From a bacterium (GTDB lineage: Bacteria; Patescibacteriota; Minisyncoccia; UBA6257; GWB1-50-10), in NCBI GenBank assembly GCA_021814805.1, contig JAKAHT010000003.1, forward strand, positions 8,486 through 42,915: a stretch of DNA of 34,430 nucleotides, read 5' to 3'. Shown one piece after another: positions 7,786 through 16,059 of this stretch. A program made the position numbers and the translations under genes. Numbering within the stretch: position 1 is the first letter of the stretch; every line of letters starts with the position of its first letter. The notes beneath the pieces are model-generated. The model was not told the origin of the DNA, ran no database searches, and saw only the letters and a list, made by a program, of their open reading frames with translations.

Positions 7786-8616
7786 ATGCCAAAACAATAT
7801 TCATATTTCAACGGTAAGACGGTTCCTTTGAGTCAAATAAAAATAAATCCTTATGATATCGGGTTTTCGCGAGGTTACGGAGTTTTCGATGTGATGTGCA
7901 CTAAGAACGGCAAACCGTTTTTGTTGCCCGAGCATTTTTCCCGGCTCAAACGTTCAGCCGAGCTTCTAAATCTCAAAGTGCCGTTCGACGAAGAAAAATA
8001 CAAAAAGATAGTGAACAAACTTCTTAAGTTGAACAATTTCAAGGAATCGGGCATAAGAACCATGATAACCGGCGGACTCAGCCCCGATGCTTTTTCAGTG
8101 GGCAAAGAAACGGTGATCGTACTGATTGAAAAATTTAAACCATTGCCGCCGGTTTTATTCGAAAAAGGAGCCAAGGCAATAACTCTCGATTTTAAAAGAT
8201 CAAATCCCCGGGCTAAAATAACCAACTATGTTGAGGCCATAAAAAATCAGGAAAAAAAGAAAAAAGCCGGCGCTCTGGAAATACTTTACATTAAAGACGG
8301 AAAAGTTTTTGAGTTTTCGACGAGCAATGTCTTTGTGGTCAAAAAAGGCAAGATAAAGACTCCCAAGGAAGGTGTGCTTTTCGGAATAACCAGAGATTTG
8401 ACGATAAAATTAGCCGAAAAAGCCGGATTTGAAGTTGTTGAAAAAGAAATTTCCGAGAAAGAACTTTTCTCGGCTGATGAAGTCATTCTCACAGCCACCA
8501 ACAAGGATATCGTACCGATAGTTGAAATAGACGGTCGTAAAATAGGTGAGGGAAAACCAGGGAAGATAACGACAAAGTTGATGGATTCCTTTTCCAGCTT
8601 CACTAAAAATTATTAA
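7786..8616 (+). CDS. Class IV PLP aminotransferase (branched-chain / D-amino acid aminotransferase type)
   Basis: Fold-type IV PLP enzymes include branched-chain aminotransferase (IlvE), D-alanine aminotransferase and aminodeoxychorismate lyase (PabC). The 276-residue product starts with the family opening YFNGKTVPLSQIKI and GFSRGYGVFD. It keeps the PLP lysine in AKITNYVEA (K144), the E-x4-N segment FEFSTSNVF (175-183), and GITRD (200-204), ending with ADEVILTAT. An in-frame ATG at 7768 would add MIKCIS; I prefer 7786 because the family N terminus begins there and the -10 box lies between the two. The ABC exporter begins 10 nt downstream. Which amino acid it uses cannot be decided from sequence. 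Confidence 0.9.
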   Translation: MPKQYSYFNGKTVPLSQIKINPYDIGFSRGYGVFDVMCTKNGKPFLLPEHFSRLKRSAELLNLKVPFDEEKYKKIVNKLLKLNNFKESGIRTMITGGLSPDAFSVGKETVIVLIEKFKPLPPVLFEKGAKAITLDFKRSNPRAKITNYVEAIKNQEKKKKAGALEILYIKDGKVFEFSTSNVFVVKKGKIKTPKEGVLFGITRDLTIKLAEKAGFEVVEKEISEKELFSADEVILTATNKDIVPIVEIDGRKIGEGKPGKITTKLMDSFSSFTKNY

Positions 8617-8626
8617 TATTTCCAAT

Positions 8627-9421
8627 ATGAACATAATAGAAGTAAAAAATCTCATAAAAAAATTTGACGATTTCAAAGCAGTCGATGATATTTCCTTTTC
8701 TGTAAAGAAAGGGGAGATATTCGCTTTTTTGGGTCCCAACGGAGCCGGCAAATCGACCACAATAAAAATGCTGACGACCATATTAAATCCCACTTTCGGT
8801 GAGATACTTCTCGACGGCAAAAATCCTTCTCACGATGCCTTGGGAGCCAGGAAATCTTTCGGCATAGTTTTTCAGGATCCGAGCCTGGACGACGAACTCA
8901 CGGCCTATGAAAACATAGAATTTCACGGAGTTTTATACGGCGTACCGAGAGAAGTCGGCCGGGAAAGAGCTGAGCAACTTTTAAAATTCGTCGAATTATG
9001 GGACAGGCGCAATGATTTGGTCAAAAACTTTTCCGGCGGAATGAAAAGAAGACTCGAAATAGCGAGAGGTCTTCTTCATCACCCTAAAATACTCTTTTTG
9101 GACGAACCGACTCAGGGACTTGATCCTCAAACAAGAAATCACATTTGGAGTTATATACAAAATCTCAACAAGGAAGAAGGTATAACAGTATTTTTTACCA
9201 CTCATTACATGGAGGAAGCCGATAAAGTAGCACAAAGAGTAGACGTTATAGACCATGGTCAAATAGTAGCCGAGGGCACTCCGGAAGAACTCAAGGCGAA
9301 AACAAATGCATCTTCTTTAGAAGACGCCTTTCTCAGTTTGACCGGTCACGGTTTGAGGGAAGAAAATGCTTCAAGTGTCGATAATATGAGAAATCACAGT
9401 CGGGCTTGGGGTAGAAGATAA
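8627..9421 (+). CDS. ABC transporter ATP-binding protein (ABC-2 exporter, DrrA/CcmA type)
   Basis: This is the ATPase subunit of an ABC-2 type exporter. The 264-residue product has Walker A GPNGAGKST (36-44), Q-loop VFQDPSLDDE (81-90), signature FSGGM (135-139), Walker B ILFLDEPTQGLDP (155-167) and the switch histidine in FFTTHYMEEADK (H193). The C-terminal tail past residue 225 is short and poorly conserved. It is followed after 14 nt by the permease gene, completing the transporter. A weak internal promoter, TTTCCA-N17-TAATAT, ends 7 nt before this start and could allow expression independent of the aminotransferase. Cargo is unknown; drug, lipid-linked glycan or antimicrobial efflux are family possibilities. 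Confidence 0.95.
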   Translation: MNIIEVKNLIKKFDDFKAVDDISFSVKKGEIFAFLGPNGAGKSTTIKMLTTILNPTFGEILLDGKNPSHDALGARKSFGIVFQDPSLDDELTAYENIEFHGVLYGVPREVGRERAEQLLKFVELWDRRNDLVKNFSGGMKRRLEIARGLLHHPKILFLDEPTQGLDPQTRNHIWSYIQNLNKEEGITVFFTTHYMEEADKVAQRVDVIDHGQIVAEGTPEELKAKTNASSLEDAFLSLTGHGLREENASSVDNMRNHSRAWGRR

Positions 9422-9435
9422 AATTAAATAAAATT

Positions 9436-10188
9436 ATGAATGCCATATACATTATTTGGTTAAGACAGCTTAAAAGATATTTGCGTTCCAAGGCCAGAAT
9501 AATAGGTTCTTTGGGTCAGCCGCTGCTTTTCTTGGTAGCTCTCGGTTTCGGACTCGGACCGGTTTTTCAAAGAGCCGGCGGAGGAAATTATTTGGATTTC
9601 TTGGCTCCCGGAATAATCGCCATGGGAATACTTTTTACGGCTCTTTTTTCCGGAGTGGAAATAATATGGGACAGGCAATTCGGCTTTCTTAAAGAAACCT
9701 TGGTTGCCCCGGTTTCCCGTTTGAAAATAATGATCGGGAGGACACTTGGAGGAGCGACCGTGGCTATCATGCAGGGTGTGATAGTTTTCATTCTGGCTTT
9801 TTTGGTCGGATTTCGTCCGGAATATCTGACAGTCGGCACCTTCATGTTGGCCCTGGTTTTTATGTTCCTTATAGCGGTGCTTTTCACGGCTCTCGGAACG
9901 GCCATAGCCTCCCAACTCGACGATATGCAAGGGTTCCAGCTTATAATGAACTTCGTTGTTATGCCGCTTTTCTTTCTTTCTGGTGCGCTTTTTCCGACGG
10001 AAGGTTTACCGTCGGGTATAGCTCTCGTGGTTAAAATAGATCCGCTTTCTTATGGCGTGGACGGTCTAAGGCATGCTTTGACCGGTGCGGCTAATTTCGG
10101 TTTTGCCACGGATTTTACGGTTCTCCTCATTATAACCGGGGCTTTGGTTGCTTTGGGGAGCTATCTTTTCTCCAAAATACAAATATAA
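9436..10188 (+). CDS. ABC-2 type transporter permease
   Basis: This is the membrane subunit partnering the upstream ATPase. The 250-residue product has about six hydrophobic segments with the ABC-2 family pattern: N-terminal RQLKRYLRSKARIIGSLGQP, then FLAPGIIAMGILFTALFSG, the cytoplasmic loop WDRQFGFLKETLVAPVSR that contacts the ATPase, a repeated hydrophobic core, and the conserved PLFFLSGALFP followed by DPLSYGVDGLRHAL near the C terminus. These are hallmarks of the DrrB/NodJ branch. It is the last gene before the ATP synthase leader. Substrate is not deducible. Confidence 0.95.
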   Translation: MNAIYIIWLRQLKRYLRSKARIIGSLGQPLLFLVALGFGLGPVFQRAGGGNYLDFLAPGIIAMGILFTALFSGVEIIWDRQFGFLKETLVAPVSRLKIMIGRTLGGATVAIMQGVIVFILAFLVGFRPEYLTVGTFMLALVFMFLIAVLFTALGTAIASQLDDMQGFQLIMNFVVMPLFFLSGALFPTEGLPSGIALVVKIDPLSYGVDGLRHALTGAANFGFATDFTVLLIITGALVALGSYLFSKIQI

Positions 10189-10199
10189 AAAAGTGGGAC

Positions 10200-10227
10200 T
10201 TGATTAAAATCCTGTATCGGATAGAAT
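10200..10227 (+). promoter_or_regulatory. Promoter for the ATP synthase operon leader
   Basis: TTGATT (10200-10205), a 16-nt spacer and TAGAAT (10222-10227). It lies just after the ABC permease gene and would start transcription near 10234, about 65 nt upstream of atpB and upstream of two hairpins. Confidence 0.55.
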
Positions 10228-10234
10228 ATTTACG

Positions 10235-10283
10235 GCATCTTTCCAGATGCTTGTGCTCGAAGTGAAAGCACACTTGTTTTTTT
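10235..10283 (+). terminator. Two-hairpin leader with terminator-like end before atpB (possible attenuator)
   Basis: Hairpin 1 is GCATCT-ttcc-AGATGC (10235-10250). Hairpin 2 is TGTGCT (10252-10257) pairing with AGCACA (10267-10272), followed by CTTG and seven Ts (10277-10283). An alternative pairing AAGTG (10260-10264) with CACTT (10271-10275) is mutually exclusive with hairpin 2. It may end the ABC transporter transcript, attenuate the atp operon, or both. It lies downstream of the putative atp promoter, and atpB starts 15 nt after the T run. Confidence 0.5.
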
Positions 10284-10298
10284 CTGTCATTTTCTGAA

Positions 10299-11045
10299 AT
10301 GAACATAGGAGACGCAATTTCTTTAAAAGCTGAACCGATTTTCAACGTAGGGGGGTTTCAGATGACCAATACGTTGCTTTTGAGTTTTTTGGTTGTTTTG
10401 ATATTTTTAATTGTCGGTTTTGCATCCCGGAAAAAAATAAAACTTCTTCCGGGTAAATTCCAGGTTTTCTTTGAATGGCTTGTTGAAGGCATCCTAGATT
10501 TAATGGAAAGCGTTCTGGGGGAAAGATCATTGGCTGAAAAATATTTTCCTTTGGTTTCGTCGATTTTCTTTTTTGTTGTGGTATCGAACTGGCTTGGTCT
10601 TTTGCCCGGCTTGAGTTCGATAGGCCTCAGGGAACCAGGGAAGCCGATTATTCCGTTTCTGCGTTCTCCGGCGAGCGATCTCAATTTTACCCTGGCTCTG
10701 GCTCTTGTGTCCGTCTTGGGAACAAACATAATAGCCGTGAAATCAATGGGACTTAAGTTGCATATAAAGAAATTCTTTAATTTTAAAGATCCCATAAAAT
10801 TTTTCGTGGGAATCCTCGAGTTGATTTCCGAATTCGCCAAAGTCATTTCATTTTCTTTCAGGTTGTTTGGTAATGTATTTGCGGGAGAGGTGCTTCTCAT
10901 AATCGTGGGGGCTCTGGTGCCTTATTTGGTACCGATGCCTTTCATGACCATGGAATTTTTTGTCGGATTTATCCAAGCTTTCATTTTCGCCATGCTCACT
11001 CTTGTATTCATAGCAACAGCTACGGCTATGCATGAGGAGCATTGA
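10299..11045 (+). CDS. atpB: ATP synthase F0 subunit a
   Basis: Subunit a forms the two half-channels that carry ions to and from the c-ring. The 248-residue product is hydrophobic with about five to six membrane segments. The essential arginine is R188 in SFSFRLFGNVFAGE, and the last helix has FVGFIQAFIFAMLTLVFI with the conserved Gln near 226. It opens the canonical operon order a-c-b-delta-alpha-gamma-beta-epsilon; no atpI precedes it. The start is supported by GDAISLKAEPIFNVGGF, which matches the usual periplasmic N-terminal segment. No Shine-Dalgarno is visible. Confidence 0.97.
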   Translation: MNIGDAISLKAEPIFNVGGFQMTNTLLLSFLVVLIFLIVGFASRKKIKLLPGKFQVFFEWLVEGILDLMESVLGERSLAEKYFPLVSSIFFFVVVSNWLGLLPGLSSIGLREPGKPIIPFLRSPASDLNFTLALALVSVLGTNIIAVKSMGLKLHIKKFFNFKDPIKFFVGILELISEFAKVISFSFRLFGNVFAGEVLLIIVGALVPYLVPMPFMTMEFFVGFIQAFIFAMLTLVFIATATAMHEEH

Positions 11046-11082
11046 AAGGTCGGAAAACAACAAAAATAAAAATAAAACAAAC

Positions 11083-11310
11083 ATGGATTTAGCAAGCATA
11101 AAAATAATAGCCACGGCTCTCACGATAGCGATAGGCGTCATAGCGCCGGCCATAGCTATAGGAAAAATAGGTTCAAGTTCAACAGAAGCGATAGGTAGAA
11201 ATCCGGAAGCCGCTCCGAAGATACAAACGGCCATGATTTTGGCCATTGCTTTCGCGGAAGCTTTGGCGATTTACGCGCTCGTCATAGCGCTCATAGTCAA
11301 ATTTACGTAA
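11083..11310 (+). CDS. atpE: ATP synthase F0 subunit c
   Basis: Subunit c is the rotor-ring proteolipid. The ATG at 11083 gives 75 residues, the normal family length; an upstream in-frame ATG at 11032 would add 17 polar residues overlapping atpB and is less likely. Two membrane helices flank the conserved polar loop GRNPEA (38-43). The ion-binding carboxylate is E59 in AFAEALAIYA. Positions that form the sodium site in Na+-type rings (a Gln in helix 1 and Ser/Thr after the Glu) appear as I25 and A60, so proton coupling is the better guess. Confidence 0.95.
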   Translation: MDLASIKIIATALTIAIGVIAPAIAIGKIGSSSTEAIGRNPEAAPKIQTAMILAIAFAEALAIYALVIALIVKFT

Positions 11311-11316
11311 AGTTTC

Positions 11317-11814
11317 ATGCAATCTTTAATAGAAAATTTCGGCATAGACTGGAAGGTTCTCTTGAGCCAGGTGATTAACTTTGCGGTCATATTCAGCGTG
11401 ATAACTTTCTTGGTTTACAAACCTCTGGTCAAAAGTATCTCCGAAAGAAGAAAAAAAATAAAAGAAAGCCTGGAAAAGGAAGAAGAGGCCTCGCGGCGAT
11501 TGTCGGAGGTGAATCTTTTGGAAAAGGAAACCCTTAAGAGGGCCGAAGAAAAAGCTGCCGGCCTTTTGTCTTCCGTCAAAGAAAGGGCCGAAGCCGAAGG
11601 AGCAAGGATTCTTAAGGAAGCGGAAGAAAAGAATAAAGAAATGAAATTGAAAGCCGATGAAGAAATTTCAGAAATGAAAGAAAAATCGGTAAGGGAAGCT
11701 GAAAAAGAAATAGCTTCTTTAGCCAAGGATGTCCTTGTTAAAGCGGTTAAAGTCAATCCTTCGGCTGTCGACGAAGCCCTGCTTAAGAGTCTAGCTGACA
11801 GAACAACGGAATAA
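11317..11814 (+). CDS. atpF: ATP synthase F0 subunit b
   Basis: Subunit b is the peripheral stalk connecting the membrane sector to F1. The 165-residue product has one N-terminal membrane helix (about residues 12-30, LLSQVINFAVIFSVITFLVY) ending in KPLV, then a long charged helix rich in Glu, Lys and Ala that should form the b-dimer coiled coil. Length is typical. It begins 6 nt after the atpE stop and ends one base before atpH. There is only one b-type gene, so a homodimeric stalk is expected. Confidence 0.95.
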   Translation: MQSLIENFGIDWKVLLSQVINFAVIFSVITFLVYKPLVKSISERRKKIKESLEKEEEASRRLSEVNLLEKETLKRAEEKAAGLLSSVKERAEAEGARILKEAEEKNKEMKLKADEEISEMKEKSVREAEKEIASLAKDVLVKAVKVNPSAVDEALLKSLADRTTE

Positions 11815-11815
11815 A

Positions 11816-12199
11816 ATGAAAATACCTCCTAAAATGTACGCCAAAGTTTTTTCCGAACTCACCAAAAACAAAAGTCCGGAAGAAATAAAGGAAATAACCG
11901 AAAAGCTTGCCAAGCTCGTCTCGAAGAACGGGGATATAGGAAGCAAAGAAGAAATAATCAAGTTTGCGGAAAAGTATGAGAGAGAGTCAAACGGCAAGCA
12001 TCACCTTCTTCTTCAGACGGCGAGAATGATACCCGACAAACTGTATGTTGAAGTCCTGAAAAAATTCGGAGACGGGAAATACGATGTTGAAAATTCAATA
12101 GATGAAAAACTTTTGGCCGGCATAAGGATGGTTGTTGATGATTCCAAAGAACTGGATTTGTCGTTTAAAAAAATCCTCGGGGATTTGTTCGATAAATAA
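11816..12199 (+). CDS. atpH: ATP synthase F1 subunit delta, shortened
   Basis: Delta links the b stalk to the top of the alpha3beta3 head. At 127 residues it is about 50 shorter than the usual 175-180. An N-terminal YAKVFSELTK helix matches the typical YA-x-A-L opening, and the C-terminal half retains DEKLLAGIRMVVDDSKELD and LSFKKILGDL, the equivalent of the conserved DxSLxGG...D-x-S segment. The missing part appears to fall in the N-terminal helical bundle that contacts alpha. Assignment relies on these end motifs and on its position between atpF and atpA, the correct place for delta. No frameshift is apparent. Confidence 0.85.
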   Translation: MKIPPKMYAKVFSELTKNKSPEEIKEITEKLAKLVSKNGDIGSKEEIIKFAEKYERESNGKHHLLLQTARMIPDKLYVEVLKKFGDGKYDVENSIDEKLLAGIRMVVDDSKELDLSFKKILGDLFDK

Positions 12200-12207
12200 A
12201 AACAAAA

Positions 12208-13725
12208 ATGAGTTATGAAATAATAGAAAAACTTAAAAAGGCCTTGGGCGAATACGAAAATCGTGCCGAATGGCAGGACATAGGCCGTGTGATTGAAATA
12301 GGCGACGGCGTGAGCAGGATTTCCGGATTGGAAAACGTTAAAAGCCAAGAAATAGTCTTGATTGAAACGGAAAAAGGAGAAGTGCCTGCCTTGGCTCTCA
12401 ACTTGGAAGAAGAAGCCATAGGTGCTTTGATTTTAGGAAACGATTCGGGCATAAAAAGCGGCGACAAGGTTAAAAGAACCGGTCAAATACTTTCAATAGA
12501 AGTTGGAGAGGAAATGCTCGGCCGGGTGGTGGATCCTTTGGGAAAACCTCTTGACGGCCGCGGAGAAATTTTTAAAAACAAAAAACCAGAAAGATATTTT
12601 CTAGAAAGAAAAGCTCCATCGGTCGTCGACAGGGAATCGGTCAAAACCCCGCTCCACACGGGAATAAAAGCCATCGATGCCATGATACCGATAGGTCGTG
12701 GCCAAAGAGAACTCATAATAGGCGACAGGCAAACCGGCAAAACGGCCATAGCGCTTGATGCCATAATAAATCAAGGGCAGGATAAGGGTCGTAAACCTCC
12801 CGTTTGCATTTACGTGGCTATAGGTCAAAAAGAATCCAAGGTGGCCAAGCTCATAAAAACTCTCGAAGAAAACGGAGCTTTAAAGTATTCTATAGTGGTT
12901 ACGGCTGGAGCTTCCAGCCCGGCTGCTTTTTGGTATCTAGCTCCTTACGCCGGCTGTGCTATAGGAGAATATTTTATGGATAAAGGTGAAGACGCCCTTG
13001 TCGTCTACGACGATTTATCCAAACATGCTTGGGGTTACAGGCAGATATCTTTGCTTCTCCGCCGGCCGCCTGGAAGAGAAGCTTACCCCGGAGACGTTTT
13101 TTATCTACATTCGCGTCTTCTGGAAAGAGCCGCCAAATTAAGCAAGGAAAAAGGCAGTGGATCTCTCACGGCCTTGCCGATAATAGAAACTCAGCTCGGC
13201 GATATTTCGGCTTACATTCCTACCAACGTAATTTCCATAACCGACGGGCAGATATATCTGGAATCCGATCTTTTTTATCAGGGCGTTAAACCGGCCATAA
13301 ACGCGGGCCTTTCAGTCTCCAGAGTCGGCTCTTCGGCTCAAACCAAGGCCATGAAGAAAGTAGCCGGACGTTTAAGATTGGAGCTTGCTCAATTCAGGGA
13401 ACTTCAAGCCTTCGTTCAGTTTGCTTCGGAAGTTGATGAAGCCACCAAAAAAAGAATAAAGCGCGGGGAAATACTCACCGAAGTTTTGAAGCAGGACGAT
13501 TTAAAGCCGGTACCTTTCGAAGAAGAAGTGGTTTTGATTTACGCATCAATAAACGGCTATTTTGACGACCTAAAAAAAGAAGAGGTAAGGAAAAGTATGA
13601 ACGATTTGTCCAAATACTTCCGGGAAATACATCCCGAAATACTCGAAAAAATATCATCGACCGGAGATCTTGACGGTCAAACAGAAGAATTACTCAAAAA
13701 ATCATTAGATTCATGGCATCTTTAA
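12208..13725 (+). CDS. atpA: ATP synthase F1 subunit alpha
   Basis: Alpha subunits alternate with beta in the catalytic hexamer and bind regulatory nucleotide. The 505-residue product is full length: N-terminal beta-barrel VSRISGLENV, P-loop GDRQTGKTA (172-180), VYDDLSKHAWGYRQISLLLRR-type segment in the middle, and the catalytic arginine in LSVSRVGSSAQT. The C terminus overlaps the atpG start by 13 bp, so alpha and gamma are translationally coupled. The gene is 8 nt downstream of atpH. Confidence 0.98.
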   Translation: MSYEIIEKLKKALGEYENRAEWQDIGRVIEIGDGVSRISGLENVKSQEIVLIETEKGEVPALALNLEEEAIGALILGNDSGIKSGDKVKRTGQILSIEVGEEMLGRVVDPLGKPLDGRGEIFKNKKPERYFLERKAPSVVDRESVKTPLHTGIKAIDAMIPIGRGQRELIIGDRQTGKTAIALDAIINQGQDKGRKPPVCIYVAIGQKESKVAKLIKTLEENGALKYSIVVTAGASSPAAFWYLAPYAGCAIGEYFMDKGEDALVVYDDLSKHAWGYRQISLLLRRPPGREAYPGDVFYLHSRLLERAAKLSKEKGSGSLTALPIIETQLGDISAYIPTNVISITDGQIYLESDLFYQGVKPAINAGLSVSRVGSSAQTKAMKKVAGRLRLELAQFRELQAFVQFASEVDEATKKRIKRGEILTEVLKQDDLKPVPFEEEVVLIYASINGYFDDLKKEEVRKSMNDLSKYFREIHPEILEKISSTGDLDGQTEELLKKSLDSWHL

Positions 13726-14663
13726 ACTATCTCAAAAAAAGAATAAACGGAGTTAAAAGTATCAACCAGATAACTTCGGCCATGGAGCTTGTGGCGGCAA
13801 CTAAAATGAGAAAAGCTCAGGAAGTAGCTTTAGCATCGAGGTTTTACGCTTTCGACGCCTTGGAAATATTGGGCAACCTGATAAACAGCCTTTCTTCGGC
13901 GGGCAATCATAAGCATCTTTTCGAGAGACGCGTCAAAAAAACAGCCGTACTTTTAGTCACCTCCGATAAAGGTCTCGTGGGATCGTTCAACGGGAGCGTC
14001 CTGAAAAGGTTGGATAAATTCATCAAATCAAACGATTCCGCCGACATTGGAAACTCTTTAATCTTCATAACGGTCGGTCAAAAGGGGACGGATTACGTTA
14101 AAAAAATCGGCTTTGAGCCGGTGAAATCTTTTTCTAATTACAGTGACGTAGTGGCTTTGGAAAAAATAATAGAGCTTTCCGATTTTTTAGAAAAAGGTTA
14201 CCGGAGAAACGAATGGGACAGGATAATCTCCTTTTCAACCAATTTTACTTCCGCTCTCTCGCAGGAAGTAGTGGAAAGACAAATACTGCCGTTTGATACC
14301 GAAAAAATAAGAAAAACAATCGAGGATGTAATACCCAAAACCGGAAGATATTCCGAGTTGAGAAAGAACATGGAAGAAAGGAGAGCCGAGGAACCGCTGG
14401 ATTATATAATGGAACCGAACGCCGAGGAAATTATCGAGGATTTTTTGCCCCATTTGCTTAAAATAGAGATTTACCACTTGATGCTCGAAGCTAACGCTTC
14501 GGAGCATTCTTCGAGAAGAATGACAATGAAGAATGCTTCGGATAATGCTGAAGATTTGACTAACGAGCTAACTTTGGAATACAACAAGTCGAGACAGGAA
14601 ATGATAACAAGAGAACTCGGAGAACTAACAGGAACAGTCGCCGCCATCACTCAAAACATCTAG
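13713..14663 (+). CDS. atpG: ATP synthase F1 subunit gamma
   Basis: Gamma is the central rotor shaft. The 316-residue product, slightly longer than the usual 285-295, has the N-terminal helix INQITSAMELVAATKMRKAQ (18-37) and the C-terminal partner helix ending SRQEMITRELGELTGTVAAI. The Rossmann-type middle domain starts with VLLVTSDKGLVGSFN. Extra length lies around the charged segment YSELRKNMEERRAEEPLDY, between the middle domain and the C-terminal helix. It overlaps atpA by 13 bp and ends with TAG, showing that TAG is a stop here. Confidence 0.97.
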   Translation: MASLNYLKKRINGVKSINQITSAMELVAATKMRKAQEVALASRFYAFDALEILGNLINSLSSAGNHKHLFERRVKKTAVLLVTSDKGLVGSFNGSVLKRLDKFIKSNDSADIGNSLIFITVGQKGTDYVKKIGFEPVKSFSNYSDVVALEKIIELSDFLEKGYRRNEWDRIISFSTNFTSALSQEVVERQILPFDTEKIRKTIEDVIPKTGRYSELRKNMEERRAEEPLDYIMEPNAEEIIEDFLPHLLKIEIYHLMLEANASEHSSRRMTMKNASDNAEDLTNELTLEYNKSRQEMITRELGELTGTVAAITQNI

Positions 14664-14685
14664 TTTTCAAATATAAACCAAACAT

Positions 14686-16059
14686 ATGAACGAAGGGAAA
14701 ATAATTCAAATAATAGGACCGGTCGTCGATGTGGAATTCGATGAGAAAAATATGCCGAATTTGCTGAACGCCCTTATGGTCAAGGGGGAAAGTGGAGAGA
14801 ATTCCATTACACTGGAAGTAGCTAAACATTTGGAACCCGGAAAAGTAAGAGCTATATCTTTGGGGTCGACGGACGGTTTGAAACGCGGCGATAAAGTCGC
14901 CGATACCGGCGAGCCCATAAAAGTTCCGGTCGGTAAAGATGTATTAGGAAACATCTTCAACGTTTTAGGAGAAAAACTTAGCGGTGAAAATAAGAAATTC
15001 GAAAAATATTGGCCGATACACCGGGAGGCGCCGCCATTGGTTTCAAGATCAACCGATATAGAAGTTTTTGAAACAGGAATAAAAGTAATCGATCTCATAG
15101 CCCCCATAATAAAAGGGGGCAAGGTTGGTCTTTTCGGAGGAGCCGGTGTCGGTAAAACCGTATTGCTTCAGGAACTTATAAGAAATGTGGCTGAAGTTTC
15201 CGGCGGCGCTTCCGTTTTTGCCGGCGTTGGAGAGAGAACCCGCGAAGGCAACGATCTTTACAACGAGATGAAAGAGTCCGGCGTCATAGAAAAAACAGCT
15301 TTGGTTTTCGGCCAAATGAACGAAGTTCCCGGCAGCCGTCTGAGGGTTGCTCTCTCCGCTCTCACTATGGCTGAATATTTCAGAGACGAAGAAAAAAAAG
15401 ATGTACTTCTTTTTATAGACAATATCTTCAGATTTTCACAAGCCGGCCTTGAGGTTTCGACTCTTCTCGGAAGATTGCCTTCGGCTGTCGGCTACCAACC
15501 TACCTTAGCCGAAGAAATGGGACGGCTTGAGGAAAGAATAGCTTCCACCGATAAAGGTTCCATAACTTCCGTTCAGGCCATTTATGTCCCGGCCGACGAT
15601 ATAACCGATCCGGCTCCGGCGACGACTTTCAGTCACCTTGATTCAACCATAGTTCTTTCGAGGGCTTTGACCGAAATAGGAATTTATCCAGCCGTCGATC
15701 CTTTGGCTTCCAATTCCACTGCTTTGACTCCTAAAACAGTCGGGGAAGAGCATTATGAAGTAGCTCATGAAGTTCAAAGGATTCTTCAAAGATACAAAGA
15801 ACTCCAAGATATAATAGCCATTCTCGGTATAGAAGAGCTTTCAGATGACGACAAGCGGCTGGTTGAAAGAGCCAGAAGAATCCAGAGGTTCCTTTCTCAA
15901 CCTTTCTTCGTAGCTGAAACTTTCACCGGACGCCCAGGTAAATACGTGCCCTTGAAGGAGACCATAAGGGGATTCAAGGAAATAATAGAAGGTAAGCATG
16001 ACGGCATACCGGAAGAAAAATTCTATCTCAAGGGTACGATAGACGAAATATCTCAATGA
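14686..16059 (+). CDS. atpD: ATP synthase F1 subunit beta
   Basis: Beta carries the catalytic ATP sites. The 457-residue product has the P-loop GGAGVGKT (151-158), the catalytic glutamate motif AGVGERTREGNDLY, the Walker B region DVLLFIDNIFRF, and SALTMAEYFRDE. The regulatory DELSEED loop reads EELSDDD. The gene overlaps atpC by four bases (ATGA). All catalytic motifs are intact, so the enzyme should be functional. Confidence 0.99.
   Translation: MNEGKIIQIIGPVVDVEFDEKNMPNLLNALMVKGESGENSITLEVAKHLEPGKVRAISLGSTDGLKRGDKVADTGEPIKVPVGKDVLGNIFNVLGEKLSGENKKFEKYWPIHREAPPLVSRSTDIEVFETGIKVIDLIAPIIKGGKVGLFGGAGVGKTVLLQELIRNVAEVSGGASVFAGVGERTREGNDLYNEMKESGVIEKTALVFGQMNEVPGSRLRVALSALTMAEYFRDEEKKDVLLFIDNIFRFSQAGLEVSTLLGRLPSAVGYQPTLAEEMGRLEERIASTDKGSITSVQAIYVPADDITDPAPATTFSHLDSTIVLSRALTEIGIYPAVDPLASNSTALTPKTVGEEHYEVAHEVQRILQRYKELQDIIAILGIEELSDDDKRLVERARRIQRFLSQPFFVAETFTGRPGKYVPLKETIRGFKEIIEGKHDGIPEEKFYLKGTIDEISQ

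Noticed and set aside
10358..10900. 180-residue open frame on the minus strand opposite atpB
   Set aside because: It lies wholly antisense to a conserved gene and the translation shows no family pattern; it is a shadow of the codon bias.
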